Shown: positions 17,364 through 25,855, counted from the first letter of the stretch. The stretch: 64,000 bases of DNA from an uncultured Oscillospiraceae bacterium (GCA_934465295.1 CAKSKU010000002.1:124001-188000); one strand, 5' to 3'. Numbers and translations: made by a program. The notes: generated from the sequence alone by a model not told the origin.

Positions 17364-18088
17364 TCGTGTTTTCCCTCCTTTACAGTCTTTACAAACGCAT
17401 CTTCAAAGCTTTCCGCACCTGTCGAGCGCACAAGCTCATCGCATTTTCCGCAGAAAAGCAGCTTTCCGTCACGCATTATGCCAACACGGTCGGAAAGGCT
17501 CTCCGATTCTTCAAGATAATGCGTTGTGAGGATGATCGTGACCTTGCCCTTCAGCTCACGGATAACGTCCCAAAGCTCCGAACGGGCGATAATGTCCAGC
17601 CCGAGCGTCGGCTCGTCCAGAAACAGCACCTTCGGGTCGGAAACGAGCGCCATCGCAATGCTCAGACGCCGCTGCCAGCCGCCCGAAAGCTTTTTCGCCT
17701 GCATATTGCGGAATTTTGAAAGATTGAATTTGCCTATCATTTCCTCGGCAATTTTTTTCGATTTCTCCTTTGAAAAGCCGTGAACGCCGCCCATAAGCAC
17801 AAGGTTCTCATAGACGGAAAGATTTCGTGCAACTGCGGTCTCCTGCGGCGAAACGCCGATAAGCGTTTTGACCTTTTCGGGCTGCTTTTCAACGTCAAAG
17901 CCGCCTATCTCAATGCTTCCCGAATCGAACGGACAAAGACAGCACATCGTTTTTATCGTCGTGGTCTTGCCTGCACCGTTCACACCGAGCAGCGAAAAAA
18001 GCTCACCCTCGCCGACCTCGAGCGAAAGTCTGTCCACCGCTTTCACGCCCTTGTAAGACTTCGTGAGGTCACTTATCCTTATCATCAT
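17360..18088 (-). CDS. ABC transporter ATP-binding protein
   Basis: ATPase subunit of the exporter, 242 residues. Walker A is GVNGAGKTT, the Q-loop is near VSPQET, the signature is LSGGWQRR, Walker B is VLFLDEPTLGLD, and the switch histidine is in TTHYLEE. It belongs to the drug/Na-type exporter ATPases (CcmA group). It overlaps the upstream regulator gene by 20 bp and the downstream permease by 4 bp, so all three form one operon. Confidence 0.92.
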   Translation of the reverse strand: MMIRISDLTKSYKGVKAVDRLSLEVGEGELFSLLGVNGAGKTTTIKTMCCLCPFDSGSIEIGGFDVEKQPEKVKTLIGVSPQETAVARNLSVYENLVLMGGVHGFSKEKSKKIAEEMIGKFNLSKFRNMQAKKLSGGWQRRLSIAMALVSDPKVLFLDEPTLGLDIIARSELWDVIRELKGKVTIILTTHYLEESESLSDRVGIMRDGKLLFCGKCDELVRSTGAESFEDAFVKTVKEGKHE

Positions 18089-18503
18089 CGTTATCTTCCT
18101 CCGTCATATCGAAGCCGAATTCACCGCCAAGCTGTTTGAGCGGAACGATAGCCATTCCCTTGTGTATATCGCCGAGAAAAAGCAGCATATCGCCCTTGCC
18201 GATGCCAAAAATCTTTCTCGCTCTGCTCGGGATAACTATCTGTCCCCTCTCGCCCACACGGACAACGCCGAAAGCGTATTTTCCCGTGCGCTTTTCCTCG
18301 GGATCCTCGCCTTTTTCTGCAAGAAGCTCGTCCATAGAGATATCGTAAATATCGGCAAGCTCCTTGCATTTCAGCACATCGGGGACAGTTTCGCCCGATT
18401 CCCACTTTGAAACGGTCTGCCGTGAAACATTTATCTTTTCCGCAACATATTCAAGACTGTAACCTTTTTCACGTCGCAGATCCTTTAAGCGTTCGTTTAT
18501 CAC
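18069..18503 (-). CDS. XRE-AbrB fusion transcriptional regulator
   Basis: 144-residue DNA-binding protein with two DNA-binding folds. The N-terminal Xre-type helix-turn-helix (LKDLRREKGYSLEYVAEKIN, then VSRQTVSKWESGE) is followed by an AbrB/SpoVT-type beta domain (VRVGERGQIVIPSRARKIFGI) and an acidic tail. The GTG start at 18503 is chosen because AAAGGGGAG lies 6 bases upstream; more distal ATGs overlap that site. It heads the ABC exporter operon and has a palindrome in its leader, so self-control and control of the exporter are likely. Confidence 0.85.
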   Translation of the reverse strand: MINERLKDLRREKGYSLEYVAEKINVSRQTVSKWESGETVPDVLKCKELADIYDISMDELLAEKGEDPEEKRTGKYAFGVVRVGERGQIVIPSRARKIFGIGKGDMLLFLGDIHKGMAIVPLKQLGGEFGFDMTEEDNDDDKDK

Positions 18504-18526
18504 AACGGACTCCCCTTTCATATATG

Positions 18527-18549
18527 TATGAAAAATCATTTTTTTCATA
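18527..18549. promoter_or_regulatory. Palindromic operator candidate
   Basis: TATGAAAAA (18527-18535) and TTTTTCATA (18541-18549) form a 9-bp inverted repeat in the leader of the XRE-AbrB operon, just downstream of its promoter. It is probably the regulator's own binding site. Confidence 0.45.
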
Positions 18550-18562
18550 TCTTCTGAAATGT

Positions 18563-18591
18563 ATTATATCGCATAATTCCGTGCTTTGCAA
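18563..18591 (-). promoter_or_regulatory. Sigma-A promoter of the XRE-AbrB/ABC operon
   Basis: On the minus strand, TTGCAA (18586-18591) and TATAAT (18563-18568) are separated by 17 bp. Confidence 0.7.
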
Positions 18592-18664
18592 CCAACTATT
18601 CTTAACATTTTCCGTTATGTTTCCGTACATTGGCAGGGCTGTGTGATTTTTTATGCAAAAAAGC

Positions 18665-18693
18665 TTGAAAAGTCGCTCCTACCGTGCTATAAT
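18665..18693 (+). promoter_or_regulatory. Sigma-A promoter of the methyltransferase gene
   Basis: TTGAAA (18665-18670) and TATAAT (18688-18693) are separated by 17 bp, about 30 bp before the coding start. Confidence 0.75.
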
Positions 18694-18721
18694 ATGTACA
18701 GATTTCTGCGGAGGTGTTTTT

Positions 18722-19483
18722 ATGGGCGACTGGAACTCAAACCAATACACTAAATTTGAAAGAGAGCGCACTCAGCCCTCAGCAGACCTTATAAACAGGC
18801 TTCATATCGAGCCGAAAACGGTTCTCGACATCGGCTGCGGTCCCGGAAACAGCACAGCTCAGCTTTTCAGACGCTTCCCCGAAGCGGATATCCTCGGCAT
18901 CGACAGCTCGGACAATATGCTTGAAAAAGCCTCGGCTTCCTATCCCGAAATGAAGTTCAGAAAATGCTTCGTTCCCGATGGGCTTGAAGAACCGGGCAAA
19001 TTCGACCTTATCTTCTCAAACGCCTGCCTGCACTGGATACCCGACCACGAAAAACTGCTCCCGAAGCTTATCGGAAAGCTCAATGACGGCGGAATTCTTG
19101 CCGTTCAGATGCCGCTCGTCCGGAATGCGATGTTCTATCACGAGCTGAACAGCCTTGTTGCAAACGGCAGATGGAAAAAGCTTGACAGCATACACAATTT
19201 CCACAATCTCTCCCCCGAGGAAACATATAATATACTCTGCAAATCGGCTTCCGAAGTCGAAATGTGGGACACTTCGTATTATCACATCGTCCCCTCGCAC
19301 AGCTCCGTTATCGACTGGTACAAGGGCAGCGGTCTGCGCCCGTATCTCGAAGCACTTGACGAAACGGAAAAGAAGGATTTTCTTTCCGACCTGCTTGAAA
19401 GGATAAAGGCTAACTACCCCGTTCAGGCGGACGGGAATATCATATTAAAAATGCCGCGTTTATTTTTCACGGCGAAAAAATAG
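18722..19483 (+). CDS. Class I SAM-dependent methyltransferase, trans-aconitate methyltransferase-like
   Basis: Cytoplasmic methyltransferase of 253 residues. The SAM site is VLDIGCGPGNST, followed by the acidic loop ILGIDSSDNML and the motif FDLIFSNACLHWIPDH. That last pattern, with overall length and the C-terminal HIVPSHSSVIDWYKGSGLRP, matches the Tam (trans-aconitate 2-methyltransferase) family. The start at 18722 has GGAGGTG upstream. The exact substrate is uncertain. A separate translated leader and MFS exporter follow, beginning 14 bp after its stop. Confidence 0.82.
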   Translation: MGDWNSNQYTKFERERTQPSADLINRLHIEPKTVLDIGCGPGNSTAQLFRRFPEADILGIDSSDNMLEKASASYPEMKFRKCFVPDGLEEPGKFDLIFSNACLHWIPDHEKLLPKLIGKLNDGGILAVQMPLVRNAMFYHELNSLVANGRWKKLDSIHNFHNLSPEETYNILCKSASEVEMWDTSYYHIVPSHSSVIDWYKGSGLRPYLEALDETEKKDFLSDLLERIKANYPVQADGNIILKMPRLFFTAKK

Positions 19484-19497
19484 GAGATGGAACTGCA

Positions 19498-19536
19498 ATG
19501 ATACTTTGCATCATCACGGCTCTATGCAAGGAATGA
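19498..19536 (+). CDS. Candidate leader peptide (12 residues) of the MFS exporter gene
   Basis: An ATG 12 bases after an AGGAGATGG-like ribosome binding site opens a 12-codon frame, MILCIITALCKE, ending in TGA. Its last codons lie inside the first of several mutually exclusive hairpins that reach to the start of the exporter gene 80 bp later. Translated leaders of this kind control several antibiotic-resistance genes, where a drug-stalled ribosome changes the folding. Peptide synthesis and any inducing drug are inference. Confidence 0.5.
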   Translation: MILCIITALCKE

Positions 19537-19613
19537 CGGATTGCATAGAGGTCACTTGATCTGACCGTCATACCTTGCACTTTGACTTAGATCAAATTTA
19601 AAGGAGCAAGGTA
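19520..19613 (+). promoter_or_regulatory. Attenuator-like leader RNA with alternative hairpins
   Basis: CTCTATGCAA (19520-19529) pairs perfectly with TTGCATAGAG (19541-19550). The overlapping segment 19526-19539 pairs over 14 bases, with one mismatch, with 19565-19578. The last part of that arm, TACCTTGC (19571-19578), can instead pair with GCAAGGTA (19606-19613), which overlaps the exporter's AAGGAG site and the space before its ATG. These pairings exclude one another. The design fits translational attenuation of the MFS exporter. Confidence 0.6.
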
Positions 19614-19615
19614 TT

Positions 19616-20884
19616 ATGAATACATTAAAAGAACTCAGAACATTTATTATTCTATGGCTCACGCAGGCACTTTCTTCGCTCGGCAGCTCAATGACGGGCT
19701 TTGCGCTGGTGATATGGCTCTACAACGACAGCGGCTCGGCACTGACTACCGCCATGCTGACGGTCTGTTCCTACGCACCCTATGTTATCGTAAGCATTTT
19801 TGCAGGTGCTATAAGCGACAAATGGAACAAGAAAGCCGTGATGCTCATCTGTGACAGCTTCGCAGCACTTACAACGGTCTGCGTACTCGTCCTGCTTAAA
19901 ACAGGCTCGCTGGAAGTCTGGCATCTTTACATTCTCAATGCCCTTAACGGTCTTATGAACTCGGTGCAGTCGCCTGCTTCCGATGTTGCGGCGACGATTC
20001 TCACGCCCGAAAAGCACTATCAGAAAACAAGCGCAATGCGGTATTTTTCAAATTCGCTCGTTTCGATCTTGACTCCCGCTCTTGCGGCTGCGATAGTCTC
20101 CTTTGCAGGGCTTGACGCCGTTATCGCATTCGACCTCGCAACATTTGCCGTTGCTTTCACGGTGCTTCTTTTCTTTATAAAAATTCCCGAAACACCCCAA
20201 AACGAAAGCAGCAAGGAAACACTTCTGCAATCGGCAAAAAGCGGCATCTCCTACCTCGGCAGGAACAAGGGCATACTCTGTATGATACTTTTTCTCGCTG
20301 CAATAAACTTCATCGCATCTATCTATGAAGCCGCACTTCCTGCACTTGTCCTCTCAAAAAGCAGTGAAGCCTCACTCGGCGCAGTCAGCAGCAGCGTAGG
20401 CATCGCAACGCTCGTCGGCAGCGTTATCGCAACGGTTTTCCCGAAGCCGAAAAGCCGCTCAAAAGCGATATGCGTGTGCCTGATGATCTCAATGAGTACG
20501 GAAAATTTCCTGCTCGCATTCGGAAACAGTACCCCCGTTTGGTGCATAGGTGCGACCCTCGGCTGGATCGTCATACCGCTCATGAGCGCAAACTATGACG
20601 TCATCTTCCGCAGCACAGTCCCGAAGGAAATGCTCGGACGTGTCTATTCCGTGCGAAATACGCTCCAGTTTTTCTCCATTCCCGTCGGATATTTTCTCGG
20701 CGGATATCTGGTCGACAGCGTGTTTGAACCCTTTATGGCAAGCACCGACAACAAACTGCTGCTGAATATTTTCGGCACAGCCAAAGGCTCGGGCGCAGCA
20801 TTTCTATTTTTCGTAATAGGCATTGCAGGCGTTCTTGTCTGCATCATTTTCAGCAGGATAAAGGCTCTTAAAGAGCTTGGATAA
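19616..20884 (+). CDS. MFS exporter, macrolide-efflux (Mef)-like
   Basis: Drug-proton antiporter-type membrane protein of 422 residues with about 12 membrane helices. The N-terminal TFIILWLTQALSSLGSSMTG and the loop ISDKWNKKAVMLICD are typical of the MFS_3 group that includes Mef macrolide exporters. AAGGAG precedes the ATG. The upstream leader peptide and competing hairpins support a drug-inducible role, since resistance exporters are often controlled this way. Substrate specificity cannot be read directly. A bidirectional terminator follows. Confidence 0.82.
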   Translation: MNTLKELRTFIILWLTQALSSLGSSMTGFALVIWLYNDSGSALTTAMLTVCSYAPYVIVSIFAGAISDKWNKKAVMLICDSFAALTTVCVLVLLKTGSLEVWHLYILNALNGLMNSVQSPASDVAATILTPEKHYQKTSAMRYFSNSLVSILTPALAAAIVSFAGLDAVIAFDLATFAVAFTVLLFFIKIPETPQNESSKETLLQSAKSGISYLGRNKGILCMILFLAAINFIASIYEAALPALVLSKSSEASLGAVSSSVGIATLVGSVIATVFPKPKSRSKAICVCLMISMSTENFLLAFGNSTPVWCIGATLGWIVIPLMSANYDVIFRSTVPKEMLGRVYSVRNTLQFFSIPVGYFLGGYLVDSVFEPFMASTDNKLLLNIFGTAKGSGAAFLFFVIGIAGVLVCIIFSRIKALKELG

Positions 20885-20887
20885 ATA

Positions 20888-20921
20888 AAAACTCCCGAGG
20901 GTGACTTCGGGAGTTTTGTTA
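20888..20921. terminator. Bidirectional intrinsic terminator
   Basis: AAAACTCCCGA (20888-20898) pairs with TCGGGAGTTTT (20907-20917). It lies between the MFS gene and the convergent end of the Tad/type VII cluster and suits both directions. Confidence 0.88.
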
Positions 20922-20934
20922 TTTATTTCATTGT

Positions 20935-21474
20935 TTAACGCTCTGCATTGAGCTTGGAAGCATAAACGCAGGATACATTGATCGGGAACTCCATATCCTG
21001 AAAACCCATAAAGTTTATCGGAATATACAAAACGGCTGAGGTCTCTATTTTATACCTGTCAATATTGGCGTTCTTCTCTATAACAGCATTGGCTGTAATA
21101 TCGGAAAGCATATAGTAATATCCGCTGTTGTCTCCTCTCATTTTATAGACTTCGCCGTCTTTGCTTTGCATGCTGAGTTCGTTTGTCAGAACGTTTATCA
21201 CCTCATCCGAAGTAATAAGATTTGGCAATTCATCATCGTTTATAACATTTTCACGGAAATTTCCATACAGCCTGTATTCATTGACCGCTGCAACGCTTAG
21301 TGCCGCCCGTTCGAGCGAATCTCTTGAATTTTTCACAATCGCAAAAAGTTCAACGGCACGCATTATCAGCAGCAGAATCATCGCTATAAACAGAAAGACA
21401 AACAGGTTTCCGATCGCTGTCTGAGCAGAATTGCTTTTCAGTTTATTTTTTAAGGCTAAAAGAATATTATGCAT
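20935..21474 (-). CDS. TadE-like minor pilin/pseudopilin (last gene of the Tad/type VII cluster)
   Basis: 179 residues. One strong N-terminal hydrophobic helix (about residues 18-42, AIGNLFVFLFIAMILLLIMRAVELF) follows a short basic, polar segment, the TadE/pseudopilin layout. A predicted beta-rich extracellular part of about 130 residues follows, ending VSCVYASKLNAER. The start at 21474 is preferred because GAGGTG lies 6 bases upstream. No exact family was recognised. Its place, 10 bp after a second TadE-like gene, argues for a minor pilin or pilus-assembly role. Confidence 0.65.
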   Translation of the reverse strand: MHNILLALKNKLKSNSAQTAIGNLFVFLFIAMILLLIMRAVELFAIVKNSRDSLERAALSVAAVNEYRLYGNFRENVINDDELPNLITSDEVINVLTNELSMQSKDGEVYKMRGDNSGYYYMLSDITANAVIEKNANIDRYKIETSAVLYIPINFMGFQDMEFPINVSCVYASKLNAER

Positions 21475-21484
21475 AAATATCACC

Positions 21485-21940
21485 TCAGGGACGGTCTAAT
21501 TCTTTCCAGTACACCTCGCTTCGTCCTCTCGCAACCGATGTTATGGTCACTGAAAAGCTGTGATGCAGTCCGCCGAAGCTTATCTGCATCGGCTGATCGA
21601 CTGTGACCGAAAATCCGTCGGATAACTGTATCCTCGTTTCGTCCTCGGGTTCGGGTTTATCGGCGGCGATGGTGATATTTGAATAGTCGATATCATAGGT
21701 GTTGATTATTCCCTGTATTTCCTCTTCTTCTATATCAGAATCTCCCGTCAATGAAACATATCTTGCGATCTCATCTGCGGCATAATCGATCTTTATCTTT
21801 TTCAGAACTATCGGAGTCAGTGCAATACCGATCATAAGAACAAGCATAAAAATAAATATGCCTATCAGCGTTTGTATATAAAATTCTCCGGAGTCATCCG
21901 AAAAACATCTTTTTATTTTACTTATATGAGGCTTTTTCAT
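21485..21940 (-). CDS. TadE-like protein (DUF4320-like)
   Basis: 151 residues. After a basic N-terminus comes FYIQTLIGIFIFMLVLMIGIALTP (about residues 20-45), a membrane helix preceded by DDSGEFYIQT, which resembles the 'ERG' entry of TadE/TadG pilus proteins. The extracellular part is small and acidic. The pattern recalls DUF4320 proteins found beside Tad-like ATPases in Clostridia. GGGGGAAA precedes the ATG. It is probably a minor pilin or envelope component of the Tad apparatus. Confidence 0.65.
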   Translation of the reverse strand: MKKPHISKIKRCFSDDSGEFYIQTLIGIFIFMLVLMIGIALTPIVLKKIKIDYAADEIARYVSLTGDSDIEEEEIQGIINTYDIDYSNITIAADKPEPEDETRIQLSDGFSVTVDQPMQISFGGLHHSFSVTITSVARGRSEVYWKELDRP

Positions 21941-22027
21941 TGTGTTTCCCCCGTTAAAATTTTGCTGAAGTCTGTACCCATAAAAGTTACAGGCACAAAC
22001 TTCAGCCGATAGTATCGCCGACAGCTT

Positions 22028-22309
22028 TTATGCCGGAGCTGAAGCGCCGCCGTCTGAGCTTCCCGATGCGGTAAACATATCCATGATCTGCTGTTCAAGC
22101 TCAGGGAAGAATTTGTCGATTATAAATACCTTGAGAGCGGCAAGCAGTGCCACACCGAGAACTACCGATATAAGGATCTTAATAAGAGTATCCATATAGC
22201 CCTCGGCAGTATCTTCCTTGATCTTTTCGGCAACTTTACGGCGGGAATTTTCTAATTTGCACTCAGCCTTAATTGCCAAAGACAGCATCTTTTTTTCAAA
22301 AGCTGACAT
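22028..22309 (-). CDS. Flp-like major pilin candidate (DUF6133-like)
   Basis: 93 residues: a charged helical N-terminal half, then one long hydrophobic helix (about residues 43-70, TLIKILISVVLGVALLAALKVFII), then a Gly/Ser/Ala-rich tail. Small size, a single helix and placement between tadC and the TadE genes fit the structural pilin, although the N-terminal leader is longer than in classical Flp. The start at 22309 is used because an ideal AGGAGGTAAT site lies directly upstream; the in-frame ATG at 22327 is 5' of that site. A 100-base hairpin precedes the gene. Confidence 0.6.
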   Translation of the reverse strand: MSAFEKKMLSLAIKAECKLENSRRKVAEKIKEDTAEGYMDTLIKILISVVLGVALLAALKVFIIDKFFPELEQQIMDMFTASGSSDGGASAPA

Positions 22310-22359
22310 ATTATTACCTCCTAACATTATCAGATATTATATAAATACGATCGCAATTA

Positions 22360-22461
22360 ATACTAATTTTTAATCAAAGTGTAGACAAAAAATCGGCACA
22401 AAAGCCATATATGCGAGCTTTTGCTTGATTTTTTGTACACTTTCAGTTTAAAAATTAGTAT
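22360..22461. repeat. Long imperfect hairpin between tadC and the pilin gene
   Basis: An imperfect inverted repeat of about 45 bp per arm. The left arm starts at 22360 (atactaatttttaa) and the right arm ends at 22461 (ttaaaaattagtat), with further pairing of aaagtgta, caaaaaatc and the central aaaagc/gctttt. In mRNA it would form a large stem just upstream of the pilin ribosome binding site. It could stabilise or process the pilin message so that pilin outnumbers the assembly proteins, or it could be a MITE. Confidence 0.7.
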
Positions 22462-22482
22462 AAAGCGGTCGGATCTATCCTT

Positions 22483-23409
22483 TTAAATCAGATCCTTCAT
22501 TTCAATATAGATCTGATATCCTATTATGTAAATAAGTATCAGCACAAAGCATATCAGTATCATCACAGACGCCGAATTGAGCTTTGACGGACGTTTCAGA
22601 GCCGCACGCTTCAGGCGCTCACGCTCCGCATTGGCAAGATCATGCACAAGCATATCAAAATACATTCGCTGATCGTCGCCCTTTAACACCGAGAGCAGAC
22701 CTCTTATTATCTGCGACAAAGCATCCGAGCGGATGCGGTTATCCATATTCAGCAATGCGATCTCATACGAACCTGTTTTCATATCTGCGATCGTTACATC
22801 TATTTCATGCCTGAATGCGTCACTGCATACCTTGCGGTAGCTCTCAAATATCTTTATGATGTCCGTCGTGCTTGATAACTGCTTCTGAACTGTACTTGCG
22901 AACAAAGCAAGCTCGGGTTCAATAAGCTCTGTTTTTTTCTTTATTATCTCATCTGCCTCGCCGAGCATCTTAAAATAAGAGAATATCCCAAGTATCACAA
23001 ATACAACGGCTGTTATTATCCAATTGATGAAATACGAAAAGACGATACAAAACGGTATTCCGAAAAGCGCAGCCGTTATTCCGCCTGCAAGTGCCCTTGA
23101 AACATAGCATTCGGGCGAATATGTCATCTCCGCTGCAATAAGCTTTTTCTTGAGTATGACCGCATAGTTTTCATCAAGTCGGACAAACCGCTCTATTTTT
23201 GAGGCGATCAATGCGATCATCTCCTCCGAGCTGATCTTCCCTATTCCCTTTCCGTAATTAAGTACGGCACGTCTTGCTTTATCGTCGGGGATAATGAGAA
23301 ATTCCGTGACGATATAATACGCTCCCACCGTCAACAGCAGCACAGTGACAATAATGCACAATATCTGCAGCGGAGTCATACTTTTTAAAACGGTATAAAC
23401 AGCTTCCAT
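22483..23409 (-). CDS. tadC: TadC-like pilus assembly membrane protein
   Basis: Inner-membrane platform protein of 308 residues. A first membrane helix (about 15-37), two central helices (near 125-165) and one C-terminal helix (near 280-302) flank cytoplasmic four-helix bundles, the GspF/TadC arrangement. The central region KTELIEPELALFASTVQKQL and SYRKVCSDAFRHEIDVTIADM match the T2SSF fold. It follows the TadB-like gene by 8 bp. TadB and TadC together form the platform on which the CpaF ATPase acts. Confidence 0.8.
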   Translation of the reverse strand: MEAVYTVLKSMTPLQILCIIVTVLLLTVGAYYIVTEFLIIPDDKARRAVLNYGKGIGKISSEEMIALIASKIERFVRLDENYAVILKKKLIAAEMTYSPECYVSRALAGGITAALFGIPFCIVFSYFINWIITAVVFVILGIFSYFKMLGEADEIIKKKTELIEPELALFASTVQKQLSSTTDIIKIFESYRKVCSDAFRHEIDVTIADMKTGSYEIALLNMDNRIRSDALSQIIRGLLSVLKGDDQRMYFDMLVHDLANAERERLKRAALKRPSKLNSASVMILICFVLILIYIIGYQIYIEMKDLI

Positions 23410-23417
23410 TGCTTCAC

Positions 23418-24383
23418 CTACTTTTTATATTCGATCGGCTTGGAAAGATTTATCGCTTTGTTTATCCCGAATATCACGACCACGATCGTCAGCGATAAAA
23501 GTATCTTTCCGCCCAATGTATTGATAAGTATATCGAGCCATCCCGGCTGCATTGACGACATTATCGGTATTGCAAGAAGCAGCGTTACCGTCATGATTAT
23601 AAAATTCTGCATCGGCAGCATCATTGACGTATCAAGCTCCGCCTGAACCCTTTTTACATCGGTAAATTTCTGAACGATCGGATAAAGCGTCGCTTTAAGA
23701 TTCCTGTCGCTCTGGCATTGTATCATTGCATCGCACCACTCGGCAAAGATCGTGCTTTCAAATGAACCCTTAAGCTTTGTTATACCATATACAACATTTG
23801 AATTTATAAGCTTATTTTCATTGTAAAACACCATAAACGCCTGATTGACGGGTGGGTTTAAAAATTCCAGATTTTCTTCAACAGCCAGCACGATATTATC
23901 GGTCCTCATATAAGAAGCTGTTATACACGACAGTGCCGTTTCAAGCTCATCGTTGATATTCCTGATAAAACGAGCCTCCATTATCTTGACCGACCACGCA
24001 GGTATAAGCGCCAGCCCCACCGCAAGCGGCGGAAGAATAAACACATTTTTCAGCACAGCCGAGATCATGAACGCAGCACAAACGCCTATAACGCTCGCAA
24101 TATAAACCGTTTTTATGCTCTTTGACCGCTTATTTGCAAAAAGGATATTCCGTGCATCATTGAAGTTTTTCACAATGAAATTAGATCTCTTTTTTCCCGT
24201 CACCAATTCTATCTGCTTTTTTATAGGTATTCTTTTTGAATACTTTTTCTGCCGATAAAATCTTCTTGCTTCATTTATGAGAAGCTTAAGATCTGCGATC
24301 AGATTTTTCGGGGAAATATCAAAAACCAGAAAAACTCCGATAATAAGTAGTACAGCGAAAGCATAACTTATGTATTTCACCAA
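23418..24383 (-). CDS. tadB: TadB-like pilus assembly membrane protein
   Basis: Partner of the TadC-like protein, 321 residues. An N-terminal membrane helix (residues 3-22), a basic region (RRFYRQKKYSKRIPIKKQ), two central helices (near 95-135), a cytoplasmic bundle (LETALSCITASYMRTDNIVLAVEENL, TIFAEWCDAMIQCQSDRNLK) and two C-terminal helices (near 255-315) are visible. This fits the T2SSF/TadB family. It lies between the CpaF-type ATPase and TadC, the usual Tad order. Confidence 0.8.
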   Translation of the reverse strand: MVKYISYAFAVLLIIGVFLVFDISPKNLIADLKLLINEARRFYRQKKYSKRIPIKKQIELVTGKKRSNFIVKNFNDARNILFANKRSKSIKTVYIASVIGVCAAFMISAVLKNVFILPPLAVGLALIPAWSVKIMEARFIRNINDELETALSCITASYMRTDNIVLAVEENLEFLNPPVNQAFMVFYNENKLINSNVVYGITKLKGSFESTIFAEWCDAMIQCQSDRNLKATLYPIVQKFTDVKRVQAELDTSMMLPMQNFIIMTVTLLLAIPIMSSMQPGWLDILINTLGGKILLSLTIVVVIFGINKAINLSKPIEYKK

Positions 24384-24406
24384 AACAGCTCCATTCTAAA
24401 ATAAGA

Positions 24407-25834
24407 TCATTGCCTGCAAAACATATCGACCAGTTTTCTTCCTGCGCCATTCCGCAGAAATTCGCTCCTCAGTCGGTCGCTGATACCGCTCGGTTCATCA
24501 AAATGCCCCAGAACAGTGGTCTTGTCGTCCTCTATGATATTCTCATCAACAACATACCTGAAAAGCGTTCTGTAAACAACATTTCCGTTCTGATACCCTT
24601 CGCCCTCGATGATCTCCGTTATTTTTCGGCTGTGATCCTCCAGCTGACGCTGATATACAATGATAGGGAACGCCTCGACCATCAGCTTCATAAGGGTCTC
24701 ATCGGAAAATTCATAAGCCCTCTTTGCCAGAGTCGTCATTCGCATATATGCACCGACAGCGGTCTTGGAATGTATCGTCGTGATAACAGTATGACCTGTT
24801 CTCGATGCCTCCTGTGCCGCAAAGGCTTCCCTGCTGCGCATTTCTCCGACGCATATGATATCGGGGTCAAAACGCAGGGAAAAATCGAGCAGATCCTCCT
24901 GCGTAACATCATTCAGACCATCGACCGTTGTTTTGGTGATGGTGTGTATAACACTGTTTCTGACAGAACCGTCCGCATTGCGCCTGATAAGGTCAAATTC
25001 ACGGCTGCCTTCCTCTATCGTGTATATTCGCTTGTTGTCGGGTATGGTCGAAAGCAGCCAGCCTGCGGTGGAGGTCTTTCCAGAGCCTGTGTTTCCTGCA
25101 ATACAGATGCTTATGCCATATCTGAGCGCCGACGAAAGGAATTCAAGCATTTTACCGGTAGCCGTTGCCTCCGAAAGCTTCTCCCTTGAAAGGCTTTTTG
25201 CACCAACTATTCTTATTGAAGCGGCGATACCGACATCTTCATCAAGGATAGGGCTTTTCAAAGCGGATATACGGATATTCTTGGCGAGCGAACCGAGAGC
25301 TGTCGGGTTACCGTCATCGATAACGTTATTGCTGACCTGAAGCATACGTCGGATAACATCGACAGCGTGCTGGGGGTCGTTGAATCTCTCTTTAGTCTTG
25401 CTTTTTACGCCGTCGGCGATTATCTCGATATCGTCCCATGAATTTATATTGATCTCTTCTATCTTATATTTGTCCGCATTTTCTATCCAATCGGTGATAA
25501 AAGAAAATTCCGCCATATCCTTATACAGCTTATCGACAAGCTCGCTAAGCTCGGGGCATTCATGGCAGCGTATATTCTGCGTGATAAGATATTGACCGAT
25601 ATACTCCTTTACAAGTGCCTTGTCCGTTTTTGTCATATCTGCCGCAAGGATATCCTGATATGTTGTCGCCATAAAAGACTGCACATTTTTCAATATATCG
25701 GAATAGTAGCGGTATGAAAAACCCTTACCCTCATTGTATCTGTCGATACTCCCCTTATCGGAACTGCCGCTGTATATTTTTTCGGAAACAGCACCCTCTT
25801 TTCTGCCGATAAAACTTTCAAGATCAATGCTCAT
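24407..25834 (-). CDS. tadA: CpaF/TadA-type secretion ATPase
   Basis: Hexameric ATPase that powers Tad/Flp pilus assembly, 475 residues. Walker A is GNTGSGKTSTAG (about residues 245-256), the Asp box is near FDLIRRNADG, Walker B lies in DIICVGEMRSREAF (near 330), and the His box is TGHTVITTIHSKTA. The N-terminal region with IEEININSWDDIEIIADG is typical of CpaF. All catalytic motifs are intact. The gene sits between the CpaE/TadZ-like and TadB-like genes. It is the clearest proof that a Tad machine is encoded here. Confidence 0.93.
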   Translation of the reverse strand: MSIDLESFIGRKEGAVSEKIYSGSSDKGSIDRYNEGKGFSYRYYSDILKNVQSFMATTYQDILAADMTKTDKALVKEYIGQYLITQNIRCHECPELSELVDKLYKDMAEFSFITDWIENADKYKIEEININSWDDIEIIADGVKSKTKERFNDPQHAVDVIRRMLQVSNNVIDDGNPTALGSLAKNIRISALKSPILDEDVGIAASIRIVGAKSLSREKLSEATATGKMLEFLSSALRYGISICIAGNTGSGKTSTAGWLLSTIPDNKRIYTIEEGSREFDLIRRNADGSVRNSVIHTITKTTVDGLNDVTQEDLLDFSLRFDPDIICVGEMRSREAFAAQEASRTGHTVITTIHSKTAVGAYMRMTTLAKRAYEFSDETLMKLMVEAFPIIVYQRQLEDHSRKITEIIEGEGYQNGNVVYRTLFRYVVDENIIEDDKTTVLGHFDEPSGISDRLRSEFLRNGAGRKLVDMFCRQ

Positions 25835-25855
25835 TTAACTGCCTGCTCCTATCCG

